Assembly (NCBI GenBank): GCA_963810775.1
Contig: CAWEOT010000015.1
Location: 682,001-746,000, forward strand
Source: DATBVX01 sp963810775
Lineage (GTDB): Bacteria; Pseudomonadota; Gammaproteobacteria; Steroidobacterales; Steroidobacteraceae
Length of the DNA stretch: 64,000 bases
Direction: 5' to 3'
A program made the position numbers and the translations under genes. This document shows positions 1 to 9,491 of this stretch, one piece after another (within the stretch, counting starts at the first letter, position 1; every line of letters starts with the position of its first letter). The notes under the pieces were generated by a model. It ran no database searches. It saw nothing but the letters and a program-made list of their open reading frames with translations, and was not told the DNA's origin.

Positions 1-451
1 GCTGCAGTCCATCGTCGGCGAGGATGACATCGACCTCCGCCTCGAGCAGGCGCGCGTCGGCGATACGATCTGCACCTGCCGCCACCGGACAGCCACTTCT
101 TGCTGCGAGCAGCGCAGCTTCATCCCCCACGTCGCTTGCGCTGGCTGCAGCGCTGACACGGCGTGAGGTTCGAAAGCCGCTGCGGTAGCCCCGCAATATG
201 ATTCCTGGACGTAGACCGCGCTCCCGTAATCGCGCAGCCAGCCACAGCACCAGCGGCGTCTTGCCAGTGCCGCCAACGGTCAGATTGCCGACCACGATGA
301 CAGGGTGGGCGACGGCAATGGAAGGCGCCCAGCCGTGAGCGTAAAGCCAGCGCCGCACGCGCACGGCACCGCCGAAGATCCAGCCCAGAGGTCGGAGCAC
401 GACGCCCGAGGCGGCATTCGCATACCAGACGCGTTGCAACCAGTCGTACAC
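1..451 (-). CDS. lpxK: Tetraacyldisaccharide 4'-kinase (partial, 3' end beyond window)
   Basis: LpxK phosphorylates the 4' position of the tetraacyldisaccharide lipid A precursor at the inner membrane. About 150 N-terminal residues are present and the gene runs off the left edge. A hydrophobic N-terminal anchor is followed by the P-loop GNLTVGGTGKTP (about residues 55-66), then RGYRS, GDEAALLA and ADDGLQ, in the order usual for LpxK. No ATG lies between the msbA stop and the conserved region. I chose GTG at 451, just behind GGAGAGG; CTG at 463 is the alternative. It lies 24 bases after msbA in the same frame, so the flippase and kinase are probably cotranslated in one exbB-exbD-msbA-lpxK operon. 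Family identity is firm; the start codon is inference. Confidence 0.9.
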   Translation of the reverse strand, partial: MYDWLQRVWYANAASGVVLRPLGWIFGGAVRVRRWLYAHGWAPSIAVAHPVIVVGNLTVGGTGKTPLVLWLAARLRERGLRPGIILRGYRSGFRTSRRVSAAASASDVGDEAALLAARSGCPVAAGADRIADARLLEAEVDVILADDGLQ

Positions 452-475
452 CCGCCTCTCCAGCGGCCTGCAGAT

Positions 476-2218
476 TCAGGCCTTGAACTGCATGCGATGC
501 AATGCGGCGTAATGGCCGTTTCGCGCCAGCAGCTCGGCATGTGTGCCGCTCTCGACCACTGCACCTTCGTCCAGCACGAGGATGCGGTCAGCGCTTTCCA
601 CCGTGGACAGCCGATGCGCGATCACGAACGTGGTGCGATTGCGCATCAGCGCGGCGAGTGCCTGTTGAATGTGCCGTTCTGACTCACTGTCGAGCGCCGA
701 GGTTGCCTCATCCAGGATGAGTACCGGCGCGTCCTTGAGAAGTGCACGTGCGATCGCGACGCGCTGGCGCTGACCGCCGGACAGCCTGCCACCGCGGTCG
801 CCCACGCTGGTATCGAGCCCTTCCGGCAGTTCCTCGGCGAACTCGAGCACATGGGCCGCGCGCGCTGCATCGCGGATGGCGGCCTCGGTGCAATCGATGC
901 CGCCGAAGGCGATGTTGTTGCGGATCGTGTCATCGAACAGCACGACGTCCTGGCTCACCAGGCTCACCTGGCGACGCAGATCAGCAAGGCGGTACTCGCG
1001 CACATCATGGCCGTCGAGCCGCACGCTGCCCGACTGCGGGTCATAGAAGCGCGGCAGCAGGCTCACCAGCGTCGACTTTCCACTTCCAGACTTGCCGACG
1101 ATTGCCAGTGTCTCGCCAGAACGCACGCTGAAGCTGACGTGCCTCAGGACCTCGCCCTTGTCCGCCGCATACTCGAACGATACGTCCCGATACTCGACCT
1201 CACCGCGGGCGCGTTGCAGCGAGCGGTCGCCACCCTGGTCCTCCGCTGGCACGTCGAGCATTTCGAAGACACTGGCACCAGCAGCGATCCCTTGCTGCAA
1301 CGGTCCGCTCATGCTCACCAGGCGGCGCAGCGGCGCGGTGAGCAGCAGCAACGCGGTGAGAAACCCGATGAACTGATCGACGCGCATCGTGGCACCCAGC
1401 ACCTGCCGGATCGCGACGAACATGACACCGGCGAGTGCCACGGCCGCAATCTGCTGCACTACGGGGTTGCTGATCGACTTCGCCATGATCAGGCGCATGT
1501 TGTTGTGGCGATGCCGCTCGTTCACCTGCTCGAACTTGCGCGCCTCGAAGTCCTGCGCGTTAAAGACCTTGATCAGCCGCTGACCATCGATCGCCTCTTT
1601 CGCCACGCGCGTCACTTCGCCCATCGAGTTCTGGATACGCGCGCTGTAGCGACGAAATGCGCGGTTGGCCACCTGGATCAGCCACGAAATCAGCGGCGCC
1701 GCGATGAAGGTGAACAGCGCCAAGCGCCAATTGAGATACAGCAGGAATCCGACCAGGCCGACGATCGTCAGGGTGTCGCGAATGATCACCGTGATGGCAT
1801 TGGTACTCGCCTCGGCCACCAGCTCGATGTTGTAGGTGAGCCGCGAGAGCATCTGCCCGGATTGCTGACCGTCGAAGTACAGCGATGGCAGATGCAGGTA
1901 ATGGCTGAAGAGCTCCCCGCGCAGGGACTTGATCACCTGCCGGCCCACCCATCCCGGGAAATAGTTCGACACGTAATCGCCGATGCCGCGCACCAGGAAC
2001 AGGACGAACACGCCGATGGGTACGAGGACCAGGATCCTCGGGTTCGGCTTGACGAACGCCCCCTCCAGAAACTTCGTGGTCAGCCAGGCGAGCGATGCGT
2101 CGCTCGCGGCAAACAGCGCCATGCCAATGACGCCGATACTGAACATCGCCCAGTGTGGCGCCGCGTAGCGCAGCAGGCGCCGATAGATGCCGAAGGCGTC
2201 GTCAGCGCCAAGGCTCAC
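476..2218 (-). CDS. msbA: Lipid A export ATP-binding/permease MsbA
   Basis: Homodimeric ABC flippase that moves core-lipid A across the inner membrane. The 580 residues match the family length (about 580). Residues 1-310 are a six-helix transmembrane domain; the ATPase half has Walker A GKSGSGKS (about 375-382), signature LSGGQRQR and Walker B VLILDEATSALD. The start is GTG, overlapping the exbD stop by four bases (GTGA), which indicates translational coupling. lpxK follows downstream, as in many Gammaproteobacteria, so lipid A synthesis and transport share a transcript. Other exporter families are possible by fold alone, but the lpxK neighbour and length favour MsbA. Confidence 0.95.
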   Translation of the reverse strand: MSLGADDAFGIYRRLLRYAAPHWAMFSIGVIGMALFAASDASLAWLTTKFLEGAFVKPNPRILVLVPIGVFVLFLVRGIGDYVSNYFPGWVGRQVIKSLRGELFSHYLHLPSLYFDGQQSGQMLSRLTYNIELVAEASTNAITVIIRDTLTIVGLVGFLLYLNWRLALFTFIAAPLISWLIQVANRAFRRYSARIQNSMGEVTRVAKEAIDGQRLIKVFNAQDFEARKFEQVNERHRHNNMRLIMAKSISNPVVQQIAAVALAGVMFVAIRQVLGATMRVDQFIGFLTALLLLTAPLRRLVSMSGPLQQGIAAGASVFEMLDVPAEDQGGDRSLQRARGEVEYRDVSFEYAADKGEVLRHVSFSVRSGETLAIVGKSGSGKSTLVSLLPRFYDPQSGSVRLDGHDVREYRLADLRRQVSLVSQDVVLFDDTIRNNIAFGGIDCTEAAIRDAARAAHVLEFAEELPEGLDTSVGDRGGRLSGGQRQRVAIARALLKDAPVLILDEATSALDSESERHIQQALAALMRNRTTFVIAHRLSTVESADRILVLDEGAVVESGTHAELLARNGHYAALHRMQFKA

Positions 2219-2652
2219 CTGCTACCCTGCTCGTTCAAAGTCGCAATGTTGATCTGGGCGAATCCCAGCCGGCCGACCACATCCATGGCGGTGACCACCG
2301 ACTGATGCGTCGCGCGCGCGTCAGCGCGAATCGTAATGGGAATCTTGCGGCGCTCTCCGGAAATGCGCAGCAGCGCGCTGCGCAGTGTCTGCGGGCTGTT
2401 GTTGATGAGGCTGCGCTCGTTCACGCGATACGCACCCTGCGCCGTGACCGTGACCACAATTGGATCGGCGATGGTCGAATTGACCGGCACGGAACTCGCG
2501 TTCGGCAGCTGCACCTTGATGCGCCCTTCTTCCACAAAGGTGCTCGAGACCATGAAGAACACGACCAGCAACAAGACTACGTCGATCAGCGATACGACAT
2601 TGATCTCGGGCTCATTGATGCCCTGTGATTCGCTGTCCCGGTTGAGATTCAT
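2215..2652 (-). CDS. exbD: ExbD/TolR-family biopolymer transport protein
   Basis: Inner-membrane partner of ExbB that uses the proton gradient to energise envelope proteins. It is 145 residues: a short cytoplasmic N-terminus, one transmembrane helix (about 19-39) carrying the conserved proton-path Asp24 in LIDVV, and a periplasmic domain. I start at ATG 2652 because its ATGA overlaps the exbB stop; a longer open frame upstream lies inside exbB. No tonB is adjacent. This exbB-exbD pair next to lpxK and comEC is a conserved proteobacterial arrangement, and its client is not shown by the sequence. Confidence 0.9.
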   Translation of the reverse strand: MNLNRDSESQGINEPEINVVSLIDVVLLLVVFFMVSSTFVEEGRIKVQLPNASSVPVNSTIADPIVVTVTAQGAYRVNERSLINNSPQTLRSALLRISGERRKIPITIRADARATHQSVVTAMDVVGRLGFAQINIATLNEQGSR

Positions 2653-3305
2653 GACGCGGCGGTCACCCGTGCGACTGTCGCACTCGCGCTCGCACCGCGG
2701 GCACTCGCCTCCTCCATGGCATCGATGAGCTTCATCGCTTCCTTTTCCATCTGGATGACAATGCGGTTCACCTTGCCGCGAAGAATGCGATAGGCAAACA
2801 ACGATGGAATCGCGACGCACAGGCCCGCGGCAGTGGCAATCAGCGCCTCACCGATGCCGCCCGCCAGGATGCGCGGGTCGCCGCTGCCCTCGAGGGAGAT
2901 GGCATTGAAAGCGCGAATGATGCCGATAACGGTGCCCAACAGGCCGAGCAGCGGTGAGACCGACGCGATGGTGCCGAGCGTGTTGAGGAATCGCTCCAGC
3001 TCGTGCACCACGTGTCGCCCAGCGTCCTCGAGCCGCTCCATCATGATGTCGCGCGTGCGATGGCGGTTGGTGAGCCCCACCGCCAGCACGCGGCCGAGAG
3101 GCGAATTCTGTTCGAGCGCCGCGATGAGCTTGTCGGTGACCTGGTTATTCTGAACCCACCGCCACACCTGCTCGGTAAGCTCGCGCGGCAGGACGCGCTT
3201 CTGCTGCAAAGTCCACAAGCGCTCCAGAACAATGGCGGCCGCCATGATGGAGCACAAGATGATGGGCCACATCATGGGCCCGCCGGCTTGAATGATTTCC
3301 CACAT
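2649..3305 (-). CDS. exbB: ExbB/TolQ/MotA-family proton channel protein
   Basis: Proton-channel subunit working with ExbD. It has 218 residues and three hydrophobic segments: near residues 8-28 (GPMMWPIILCSIMAA), near 105-130 (ASVSPLLGLLGTVIGII) and near 150-175 (GIGEALIATAAGLCVAIPSL). The last two contain the glycine- and threonine-rich motifs of the TolQ/ExbB family. ATG 3305 begins MWEIIQAGG, typical for these proteins; the open frame extends further upstream without a family match. It opens the exbB-exbD-msbA-lpxK group and reads in the same direction as comEC, 95 bases downstream of the comEC stop. Confidence 0.9.
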   Translation of the reverse strand: MWEIIQAGGPMMWPIILCSIMAAAIVLERLWTLQQKRVLPRELTEQVWRWVQNNQVTDKLIAALEQNSPLGRVLAVGLTNRHRTRDIMMERLEDAGRHVVHELERFLNTLGTIASVSPLLGLLGTVIGIIRAFNAISLEGSGDPRILAGGIGEALIATAAGLCVAIPSLFAYRILRGKVNRIVIQMEKEAMKLIDAMEEASARGASASATVARVTAAS

Positions 3306-3400
3306 GCATCGAAGCCACTTTCTGCACCGCGACGGCGGCGGATGATACTGCATCAAGGGATACGCATAAACAATTGATTTAGTTGGCGCAGGCGATTCTG

Positions 3401-5704
3401 TCAGGGGCAAAGCGAGCGGCCTGCGAGAGGCGCGGAGGCGCTCCAGTAGTGGTGGTGTCCGGCGCGATAGGAGCGCGGCGGCTGCATTCCGGATTGAGCA
3501 CTGAAGTCGATGGAAATCGCACCCCAGTCCGCCGTGTTGATCACTTGCGCATCGGCGCGACACCAGCGTTCGACGACCTCGTAGTGCGGGAAGTGCCAAC
3601 GATTGCGCGCGCCTGCTGAAACGATCGCGTAGCGCGCATCGACCGACTCGATGAGTGCTGCGGATGAGGAGCTGCGGCTGCCGTGATGAGGAATGACGAC
3701 TACGTCGGATGCGTGCCAGGACCCGATGCTGGCGATGTGCCCCTCCGCGCTCGCTTCAATGTCACCAGTCAGCAGTGCGCGGCCGTGCGTATTCGCAATC
3801 TCGAGCACGCACGAACCATCGTTCTCGCTCCAATGCTCTGCTCGCCCAGGACTCAGAAACGCAAAGCGCACGTCGTCCCAGATCCAGGCCTCGCCGCGTT
3901 CGCACGCTGCCGCTGGTACGTTCAACTCCTGGACCTGGTCACCTCGACGCAATTCCCGCAAGCCTAGCGCGCGCGTCACTGCAGGAACTCCACCCGCGTG
4001 GTCTGAATCGGCATGACTCACCACGACCAGGTCGAGAGCACGCACGCCGACGTCATGCAGATAGGGGACGACCGCGAGCTCGCCGGCCGAGCGCCCGTTT
4101 CGAAAGCGCGGTCCGGCATCGAAGAGGAGCGCATGCGCCTTGGTGTGCACGACCACCGCCAGCCCCTGGCCGACGTCCAGAGCCGTGAGCGTGAAGTCTC
4201 CGGGTGCCCGCTTCACAGGCTGCGCGAGCAGAAGTGGTACGAGGAGCACTGTCGGCAAACGCAAGCTCCACGGAAACGGCATGAGAGCAGCAAGTGCACC
4301 GATCACCAGCAGGATCGACAGGCTGATCGAAGGCGTCGGCAAATGAATGATCGCCGCCGGCACGCGCGCAGCCCATTCGAGCGCCGGCCAGAAACGATCG
4401 ACGCACCATCCGGCGAGCGCAAGCAGGTTGTGTGCGACTGTCGGCGCAAAACCCAGGCACAACGTGCCGAACAGTGTTACCGGCACTAGGACGCAACTGA
4501 ATACTGGGATGGCCACCAGGTTTGCGAGCGGACCTACCAGTGACACGCTGCCAAACAAGAGCAGCGTCGCGGGAAGCAATGCCACCGATACGACGTTCTG
4601 CGTGGTGAAAAACGCACGCAGCGGCTGCAGCGGCAACGCCAGGCTGCCGAGCATGGCGAGAATCGCAGCGACGGCAAGAAATGACAGCCAGAAGCCAGCC
4701 GTCAGTGCCGCATGCGGGTCGATGAGCAGGACTGCAGTCAGCGCCATTGATAGCACCTGTGACGCCGGCTGGGCGCGACGCAGCCAGGTCGAACCCAGTC
4801 CGACGAGCAGCATTGCGAGGGTGCGCTGCGTGGGCACCGAGAAGCCGGCGAGAAGCGCATAACCCGCCGCCGCGATTGCGCCCCACAGACAGGCGACACT
4901 CGCCTGACAGGTACGCGGCGATCGCCGACGCGGCAACTTCCATAGCCAACGCGTTGCCAGCATCGCGAGTGCCGCCACCATGGTGACGTGCAGTCCGGAG
5001 ATCGCGATGAGATGCGTGGTGCCAGTGGCCGAAAATACCTGCCATTGCGTCGCGGAGATTCCCTCGGTGGCTCCCACAGCGAGCCCGGCGATCACCCCTG
5101 CGGCCGCGCGGCCGTGCAGCGCCTCGTTGATGTGCCGGGCGATGGCGGCACGAACCGCGAGCACCGGATATGCTTGGGCGCGATCCGCCAGTCTCAGGTT
5201 GTCCGCTGAGTTGCGCACATACCCGGTCGCGCCAATGCCGTCGCGGAACAGGCTTCCCTCGTAGTCCAGGCCACCGGGATTGGCGAAACCGCGCGCAGCC
5301 CGCAGTCGCACGCGCAGTTGCCAGCGCTCGGCAGCGCGTGGCGCTGACCCCGCATCGAACCATGTAAGTCGGAGTTTGCGGGGGACGCCGGGCTGCGCCT
5401 CCGGGGCAAAATCGAATCTCGCCTGGCCGGCGCTCAAACCGGGAAGGGAGATCACATCACCGCGTATCAGCCAGTCGGTCCCATCCTGCTCGGGAGGCAG
5501 TTGGTGCGCGAGGAGCGTCAGCGCACGGACGAGAGCCCAAAGCGTTCCCGCGGCACACCAGGCCGCCACGCGCGGGCCCCAGATACCGCACATGAGAAGG
5601 ACGCCGACGAGCAGCGGTACGGCGTGCAGGAATCCTTCCAGGCCGCTGGAATGCTCCACGCACAAGATCCCCGCCAGAAATGCCAGGGCGTGTCGCGGTA
5701 ACAT
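3401..5704 (-). CDS. comEC: DNA internalization-related competence protein ComEC/Rec2
   Basis: Inner-membrane channel for single-stranded DNA uptake in natural transformation. It has 767 residues, the usual full length. The order is an N-terminal hydrophobic region and OB-like domain (about 1-190), the multi-helix Competence domain (about 190-480) with HLIAISGLHVTM, and a C-terminal metallo-beta-lactamase-like domain with HADSDHAGG (about 564) and IPHHGS. The metal-binding residues are kept, so the nuclease-like domain looks intact. It is divergent from the DUF2062 gene (41 bases between starts). No other competence gene is in this window, so function as an uptake channel is by family. Confidence 0.93.
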   Translation of the reverse strand: MLPRHALAFLAGILCVEHSSGLEGFLHAVPLLVGVLLMCGIWGPRVAAWCAAGTLWALVRALTLLAHQLPPEQDGTDWLIRGDVISLPGLSAGQARFDFAPEAQPGVPRKLRLTWFDAGSAPRAAERWQLRVRLRAARGFANPGGLDYEGSLFRDGIGATGYVRNSADNLRLADRAQAYPVLAVRAAIARHINEALHGRAAAGVIAGLAVGATEGISATQWQVFSATGTTHLIAISGLHVTMVAALAMLATRWLWKLPRRRSPRTCQASVACLWGAIAAAGYALLAGFSVPTQRTLAMLLVGLGSTWLRRAQPASQVLSMALTAVLLIDPHAALTAGFWLSFLAVAAILAMLGSLALPLQPLRAFFTTQNVVSVALLPATLLLFGSVSLVGPLANLVAIPVFSCVLVPVTLFGTLCLGFAPTVAHNLLALAGWCVDRFWPALEWAARVPAAIIHLPTPSISLSILLVIGALAALMPFPWSLRLPTVLLVPLLLAQPVKRAPGDFTLTALDVGQGLAVVVHTKAHALLFDAGPRFRNGRSAGELAVVPYLHDVGVRALDLVVVSHADSDHAGGVPAVTRALGLRELRRGDQVQELNVPAAACERGEAWIWDDVRFAFLSPGRAEHWSENDGSCVLEIANTHGRALLTGDIEASAEGHIASIGSWHASDVVVIPHHGSRSSSSAALIESVDARYAIVSAGARNRWHFPHYEVVERWCRADAQVINTADWGAISIDFSAQSGMQPPRSYRAGHHHYWSASAPLAGRSLCP

Positions 5705-5745
5705 GCGTCCCCTACGTTTTTGCTGCTAGAGTCCGTCCCCCGATC

Positions 5746-6297
5746 ATGCCGCGTCGATTGCTGAAGAGGCTTCTGCCCGACCGACACTCACTGGCTGGCC
5801 GCTGGTATCTGCGGCCTTTTCGTGGCGCTTTGAGCAACCCGGCCTACTGGACTCTGCACCGGCGCAGCGTAATCCGAGCCGTAACACTGGGACTGTTCAT
5901 CTGCTTCATCCCGTTGCCGGTTCATCTCCTGCTTGCGCCAACGGCGGCGATACTCCTGCGCGCCAATTTGCCGCTCTCCATGCTGACGATCCTGTTGGTG
6001 AATCCCCTCACGATGGTCCCGGTATTTTTCGGCGCCTACTGGGTCGGGACCGTGCTCACCGGCAGCAACCTGGAGTCCTTTGACTTCGCGCTCACATGGG
6101 ATTGGGCGAGTGAAAATCTTGTCGCGATCTGGAAGCCGTTCCTGCTGGGCTGCCTGGTGAGCGGAACCCTGGCCGCGCTGTTCGGCTATCTCGCGATGTC
6201 GGTGTGGTGGCGCCAGCATGTCATGCATCGGTACCAGCGCCGCGTGGCGCGTTTAAGAGCCCAATCTGGCGCGATCGACCAGAATCCCGCCCTCTAG
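5746..6297 (+). CDS. DUF2062 domain membrane protein
   Basis: Unknown function. It has 183 residues: a basic N-terminus (PRRLLKRLLPDR), at least two strong hydrophobic segments (about 48-68 and 75-105, the latter with NPLTMVPVFF), a third near 140-160, and a basic C-terminus. This pattern and the NPLTM motif fit DUF2062 (PF09835). ATG 5746 follows GATC without a strong ribosome site; an in-frame GTG further upstream would run into the comEC start. Its last 45 bases overlap the 3' end of lolD on the other strand. The position between comEC and the lol genes is also seen in Pseudomonas. Confidence 0.8.
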   Translation: MPRRLLKRLLPDRHSLAGRWYLRPFRGALSNPAYWTLHRRSVIRAVTLGLFICFIPLPVHLLLAPTAAILLRANLPLSMLTILLVNPLTMVPVFFGAYWVGTVLTGSNLESFDFALTWDWASENLVAIWKPFLLGCLVSGTLAALFGYLAMSVWWRQHVMHRYQRRVARLRAQSGAIDQNPAL

Positions 6298-6975
6298 GGA
6301 CAATACCCTGTCCATGCGCCCTGCCAGCCGCGGATCGTGAGTCACGACCACGAGGCTGGTGCCGAGCTCCCGATTCAGTTCCAGCATCAGCTCGAAAACG
6401 GCTGCGGCGTTCTGGCCATCGAGGTTACCGGTCGGCTCATCAGCTAGCACCAGCGCCGGCCGCGTCACCAGGGCACGCGCCACTGCTGCCCGCTGGCGCT
6501 CACCTCCGGACAATTGGGACGGGCGATGACGCAAGCGCTCGCTGAGTCCGACACGTTCGAGCAGATGAGCGGCGGCATCGCGAGCCTGCGCCGAGGCCAT
6601 GCGCCGCACCAGCAAGGGCATGGCAACGTTTTCGAGCGCGGTGAATTCCGGCAGCAAATGGTGGAACTGGTAGACGAACCCCACCGCCCTATTGCGCAGC
6701 TCACCCCGTTCTGCATCCGACAACGCGCTCATTTCGAGACCCTGGATCGACACGCTTCCGCCCGTTGGCAGATCGAGACCGCCCAGCAGCTGCAGGAGCG
6801 TGGTCTTGCCTGAGCCGGACACCCCAATGATTGCGACGCGCTCACCGCGGCCGATTTCCAGGCTCACCCCATTCAACACATCGAGCGTGACGTCGCCCTG
6901 CCGGAACTGCTTGCGCAGCTCGCGCGCGCGGAGAACCGAAGTCGCAGTGGTTGTTGGCGCGGGCGCGTCATTCAT
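6253..6975 (-). CDS. lolD: Lipoprotein-releasing ABC transporter ATP-binding protein LolD
   Basis: ATPase of the LolCDE complex, which extracts outer-membrane lipoproteins from the inner membrane and hands them to LolA. It has 240 residues with Walker A GVSGSGKT (51-58), a Q-loop region FVYQFHHLLPEFT characteristic of LolD, signature LSGGERQR and Walker B LVLADEPTGNLD. ATG 6975 overlaps the upstream lolE stop by eight bases; the open frame continues into lolE but the family starts here. Its 3' end overlaps the convergent DUF2062 gene by 45 bases, so the two mRNAs are antisense there. Confidence 0.96.
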   Translation of the reverse strand: MNDAPAPTTTATSVLRARELRKQFRQGDVTLDVLNGVSLEIGRGERVAIIGVSGSGKTTLLQLLGGLDLPTGGSVSIQGLEMSALSDAERGELRNRAVGFVYQFHHLLPEFTALENVAMPLLVRRMASAQARDAAAHLLERVGLSERLRHRPSQLSGGERQRAAVARALVTRPALVLADEPTGNLDGQNAAAVFELMLELNRELGTSLVVVTHDPRLAGRMDRVLSLEGGILVDRARLGS

Positions 6976-8215
6976 GGCGCAGGGCCTCCGCCGGCTGTGT
7001 GCGAGCCGCACGCCAGGCCGGATAGAGCGTCGACAGGCAGCACAGCGCGAACGCCGTGCCCGCGATGCGCAGCACATCATCCATCTCAACCAACGCCGGC
7101 AGATCGCTCATGAAATACACGCTAGCGTCGAGAAACCGCGTGTGCAGCAGACGTTCAAGGCCATGAACCAGGCTTTCCAGGTAGGTCGAGGTCAGTACCC
7201 CAAGCGTCACACCTGCCAGGGTGCCGACGAGACCGATGATGGCTCCCTGCACGATGAAGATGCCGAGAATACTGCGCGGCGTGGAGCCGATGGTGCGCAG
7301 GATGGCGATATCTGACTGCTTCTCCTTCACCACCATCACCAGCGTCGACACGATATTGAAGGCCGCGACGCCCACGATCAGCAACAGGATCACGAACAGG
7401 ATTCCTTTCGTGATCTCGATGGAGCGAAAGAAATTGGCATGCTTGCGTGTCCAGTCGCTGACGAAGAATCCGCCGCCGAGTGCAAGGGCAACATCACGCA
7501 CGATCACCGGCGCGCGAAACAGGTCCTGCAGGCTCAACTGCACACCGGTGACGGCATCGCCCAACCGGTACAGCCGCGCCGCATCCTGCATTGAGACCAG
7601 AGCCAGTCCGCGGTCGAATTCGTACATGCCGGCAGAAAATATGCCGCTGACCGTAAAGCGGCGCAGGCGCGGCAGCACGCCCACGGGAGTAGCGTTGCCT
7701 TGCGCCACGACAACAATCACCGTGTCTCCGATCTTGACACCAAGCTCCTGCGCGAGCGCGCTTCCCAGCACGATGCGGTAACGGCCTGGAACGAGATCCT
7801 CGAGCGAACCCGCGCTCATGTGCGCACCGAGACTTCCGACCTGTCGATCCTCCTTGGGCACAATGCCGCGCACCAGCGCGCCACTGACGTGCGAGCCATT
7901 CACCAGCATTCCCTGGTCCTCGATGTACGGCGCGGCCGCAGTGACTGCGGGCATTTTTTCCACACGGTCACGAATGTCCCGCCATTCCTCGAGCCGACCT
8001 TCCAGGCCCATGATCGTCGCGTGCGGCGTCATGCTCAGGATGCGATTGCGCAGCTCGTGCTCGAAGCCGTTCATCACCGACAACACCACGATCAGCACCG
8101 CAACTCCCAGCATCAGGCCGGCGATCGAAATCAGTGCGATGACGGAGATGAAACGGTTGCGGTGGCCGGAACGCAGATAGCGCGAGCCCACGTACCATTC
8201 GTAGCTGTTGAACAC
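6968..8215 (-). CDS. lolE: Lipoprotein-releasing system permease LolE (LolC/E family)
   Basis: One of two membrane permease subunits of LolCDE. It has 415 residues: an N-terminal helix (ISVIALISIAGLMLGVAVLIVVLSVMNGF), a large periplasmic MacB-like domain (about 50-270), then three C-terminal helices, with the family motif ILRTIGSTPRSI in the loop. GTG 8215 directly abuts the TAA of the upstream paralogue. Assignment as LolE rather than LolC rests on gene order only, since the two are similar in sequence and equal in length. Both are present, so a heteromeric complex is likely. Confidence 0.85.
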   Translation of the reverse strand: MFNSYEWYVGSRYLRSGHRNRFISVIALISIAGLMLGVAVLIVVLSVMNGFEHELRNRILSMTPHATIMGLEGRLEEWRDIRDRVEKMPAVTAAAPYIEDQGMLVNGSHVSGALVRGIVPKEDRQVGSLGAHMSAGSLEDLVPGRYRIVLGSALAQELGVKIGDTVIVVVAQGNATPVGVLPRLRRFTVSGIFSAGMYEFDRGLALVSMQDAARLYRLGDAVTGVQLSLQDLFRAPVIVRDVALALGGGFFVSDWTRKHANFFRSIEITKGILFVILLLIVGVAAFNIVSTLVMVVKEKQSDIAILRTIGSTPRSILGIFIVQGAIIGLVGTLAGVTLGVLTSTYLESLVHGLERLLHTRFLDASVYFMSDLPALVEMDDVLRIAGTAFALCCLSTLYPAWRAARTQPAEALRHE

Positions 8216-9463
8216 TTACTCGTACCGCAGCGCTTCGGCCGGCTCGGTCAGCGCCGCACGCCGGGCGGGATACAGGGTGGCGAGCACGGTGAGGGCAAAA
8301 GCGATCGTGCCGATGACCACGACATCCGTGATCTGCAGGTCCGACGGGATCTGGGTGATGTAGTACACGTCCGCGTCCATGATCTGAAATCCAAAGGTGT
8401 GCTCGAGCCAGGGCGCCACCGTCGCGACGTTGAGCGCAAGCAGGACCCCTGCGAGGACCCCGAGCGCTGTTCCCAGCCACCCGATCACGACACCCTGCGT
8501 AAAAAACACACCGACCACGTCGCGTGGCCTCATGCCGAGCGTGCGCAGAATTGCGATGTCGGTGCGCTTGTCCGTGACCACCATGACGAGAGTCGCGACG
8601 ATATTGAATGCGGCCACGGCGACGATCAGCAGCAGGATCAGCGTCATCATGGTCTTCTCGATGCGGATGGCGCGGAAGTAGCTGGCATTCTCTTGCGTCC
8701 AGTCGCTCACCGAGAAGTTGCCGCCCAGCGACTTGCCGATCTCAGGAGCGAGGCGCGGTGCTGCGAACACATCGGCGAATCGCAACCTGATGCCGGTCGG
8801 TGAGGAGCCCTGCCCCTGCAGCGCGAGCGCGTCGTCGAGATTGACCAGGGCCAGAATGCTGTCGTGATCCTGCAGGCCCACTTCGAACAGGCCTGACACC
8901 GTGAAGCGCTGGATGCGAGGGCTCAGTTCGCCGGTCACAGGATTTGCAACCGGCACCATCACCGTAACGCTATCGCCCGCCGAGAGCGACAACTGATAGG
9001 CCAGCACCCTGCCCAGCACAATATTGCGTGCACCCGCCTGCAGGGACCCGAGATCCCCGGAGACCATCGAACCTGAAACTGTGGAGACGGAGGCCTCGGT
9101 CGCCGGGTCGACACCCCGGATGAGCGCTGGCTGAAGCTCCGGATCATGGGCGAGCAGCCCATGCAATTCGACGTACGGAGCAGCGCCGGCGACACCCGGA
9201 ACGCGACGCGCCTGCTCAACCAGCTGCGGCCAATGCGCCAGGGCTTGCGGATCACCGGAAAGCTTCGCGTGCGCGGCGAGGCTGAGCAGCCGGTCGCGCA
9301 GTTCGTCTTCGAAGCCGTTCATCACCGAAAGAATCGTGATCAGCGCGGCGACGCCCACGCCGATTCCCAGCATCGAGACCCAGCTGATGAAGGAGACAAA
9401 GAACTGGCTGCTGCGGGCACGCACATAGCGCAGTCCGATAAAAAGCGGCAGGGGAAGCGACAT
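8216..9463 (-). CDS. lolC: Lipoprotein-releasing system permease LolC (LolC/E family)
   Basis: First gene of the lolC-lolE-lolD operon. It has 415 residues with the same layout as its neighbour: MSLPLPLFIGLRYVRA before helix 1, a periplasmic domain, and three C-terminal helices with ILRTLGMRPRDVV. ATG 9463 is the start that aligns with LolC/E N-termini; 19 further in-frame residues upstream (MCDGRLICSNPG...) overlap the likely promoter and are not credible. Gene order here is permease-permease-ATPase, unlike the E. coli order lolC-lolD-lolE. LolC versus LolE naming is tentative. Confidence 0.85.
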   Translation of the reverse strand: MSLPLPLFIGLRYVRARSSQFFVSFISWVSMLGIGVGVAALITILSVMNGFEDELRDRLLSLAAHAKLSGDPQALAHWPQLVEQARRVPGVAGAAPYVELHGLLAHDPELQPALIRGVDPATEASVSTVSGSMVSGDLGSLQAGARNIVLGRVLAYQLSLSAGDSVTVMVPVANPVTGELSPRIQRFTVSGLFEVGLQDHDSILALVNLDDALALQGQGSSPTGIRLRFADVFAAPRLAPEIGKSLGGNFSVSDWTQENASYFRAIRIEKTMMTLILLLIVAVAAFNIVATLVMVVTDKRTDIAILRTLGMRPRDVVGVFFTQGVVIGWLGTALGVLAGVLLALNVATVAPWLEHTFGFQIMDADVYYITQIPSDLQITDVVVIGTIAFALTVLATLYPARRAALTEPAEALRYE

Positions 9464-9491
9464 GCGGTAGCGTCGTGCGAAAGTGCCCGGA

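Noticed and set aside
851..2305. 484-codon open frame antisense to msbA
   Set aside because: High-GC shadow frame: low-complexity His/Gln/Arg-rich translation, no motif, no ribosome site, entirely opposite a certain gene.
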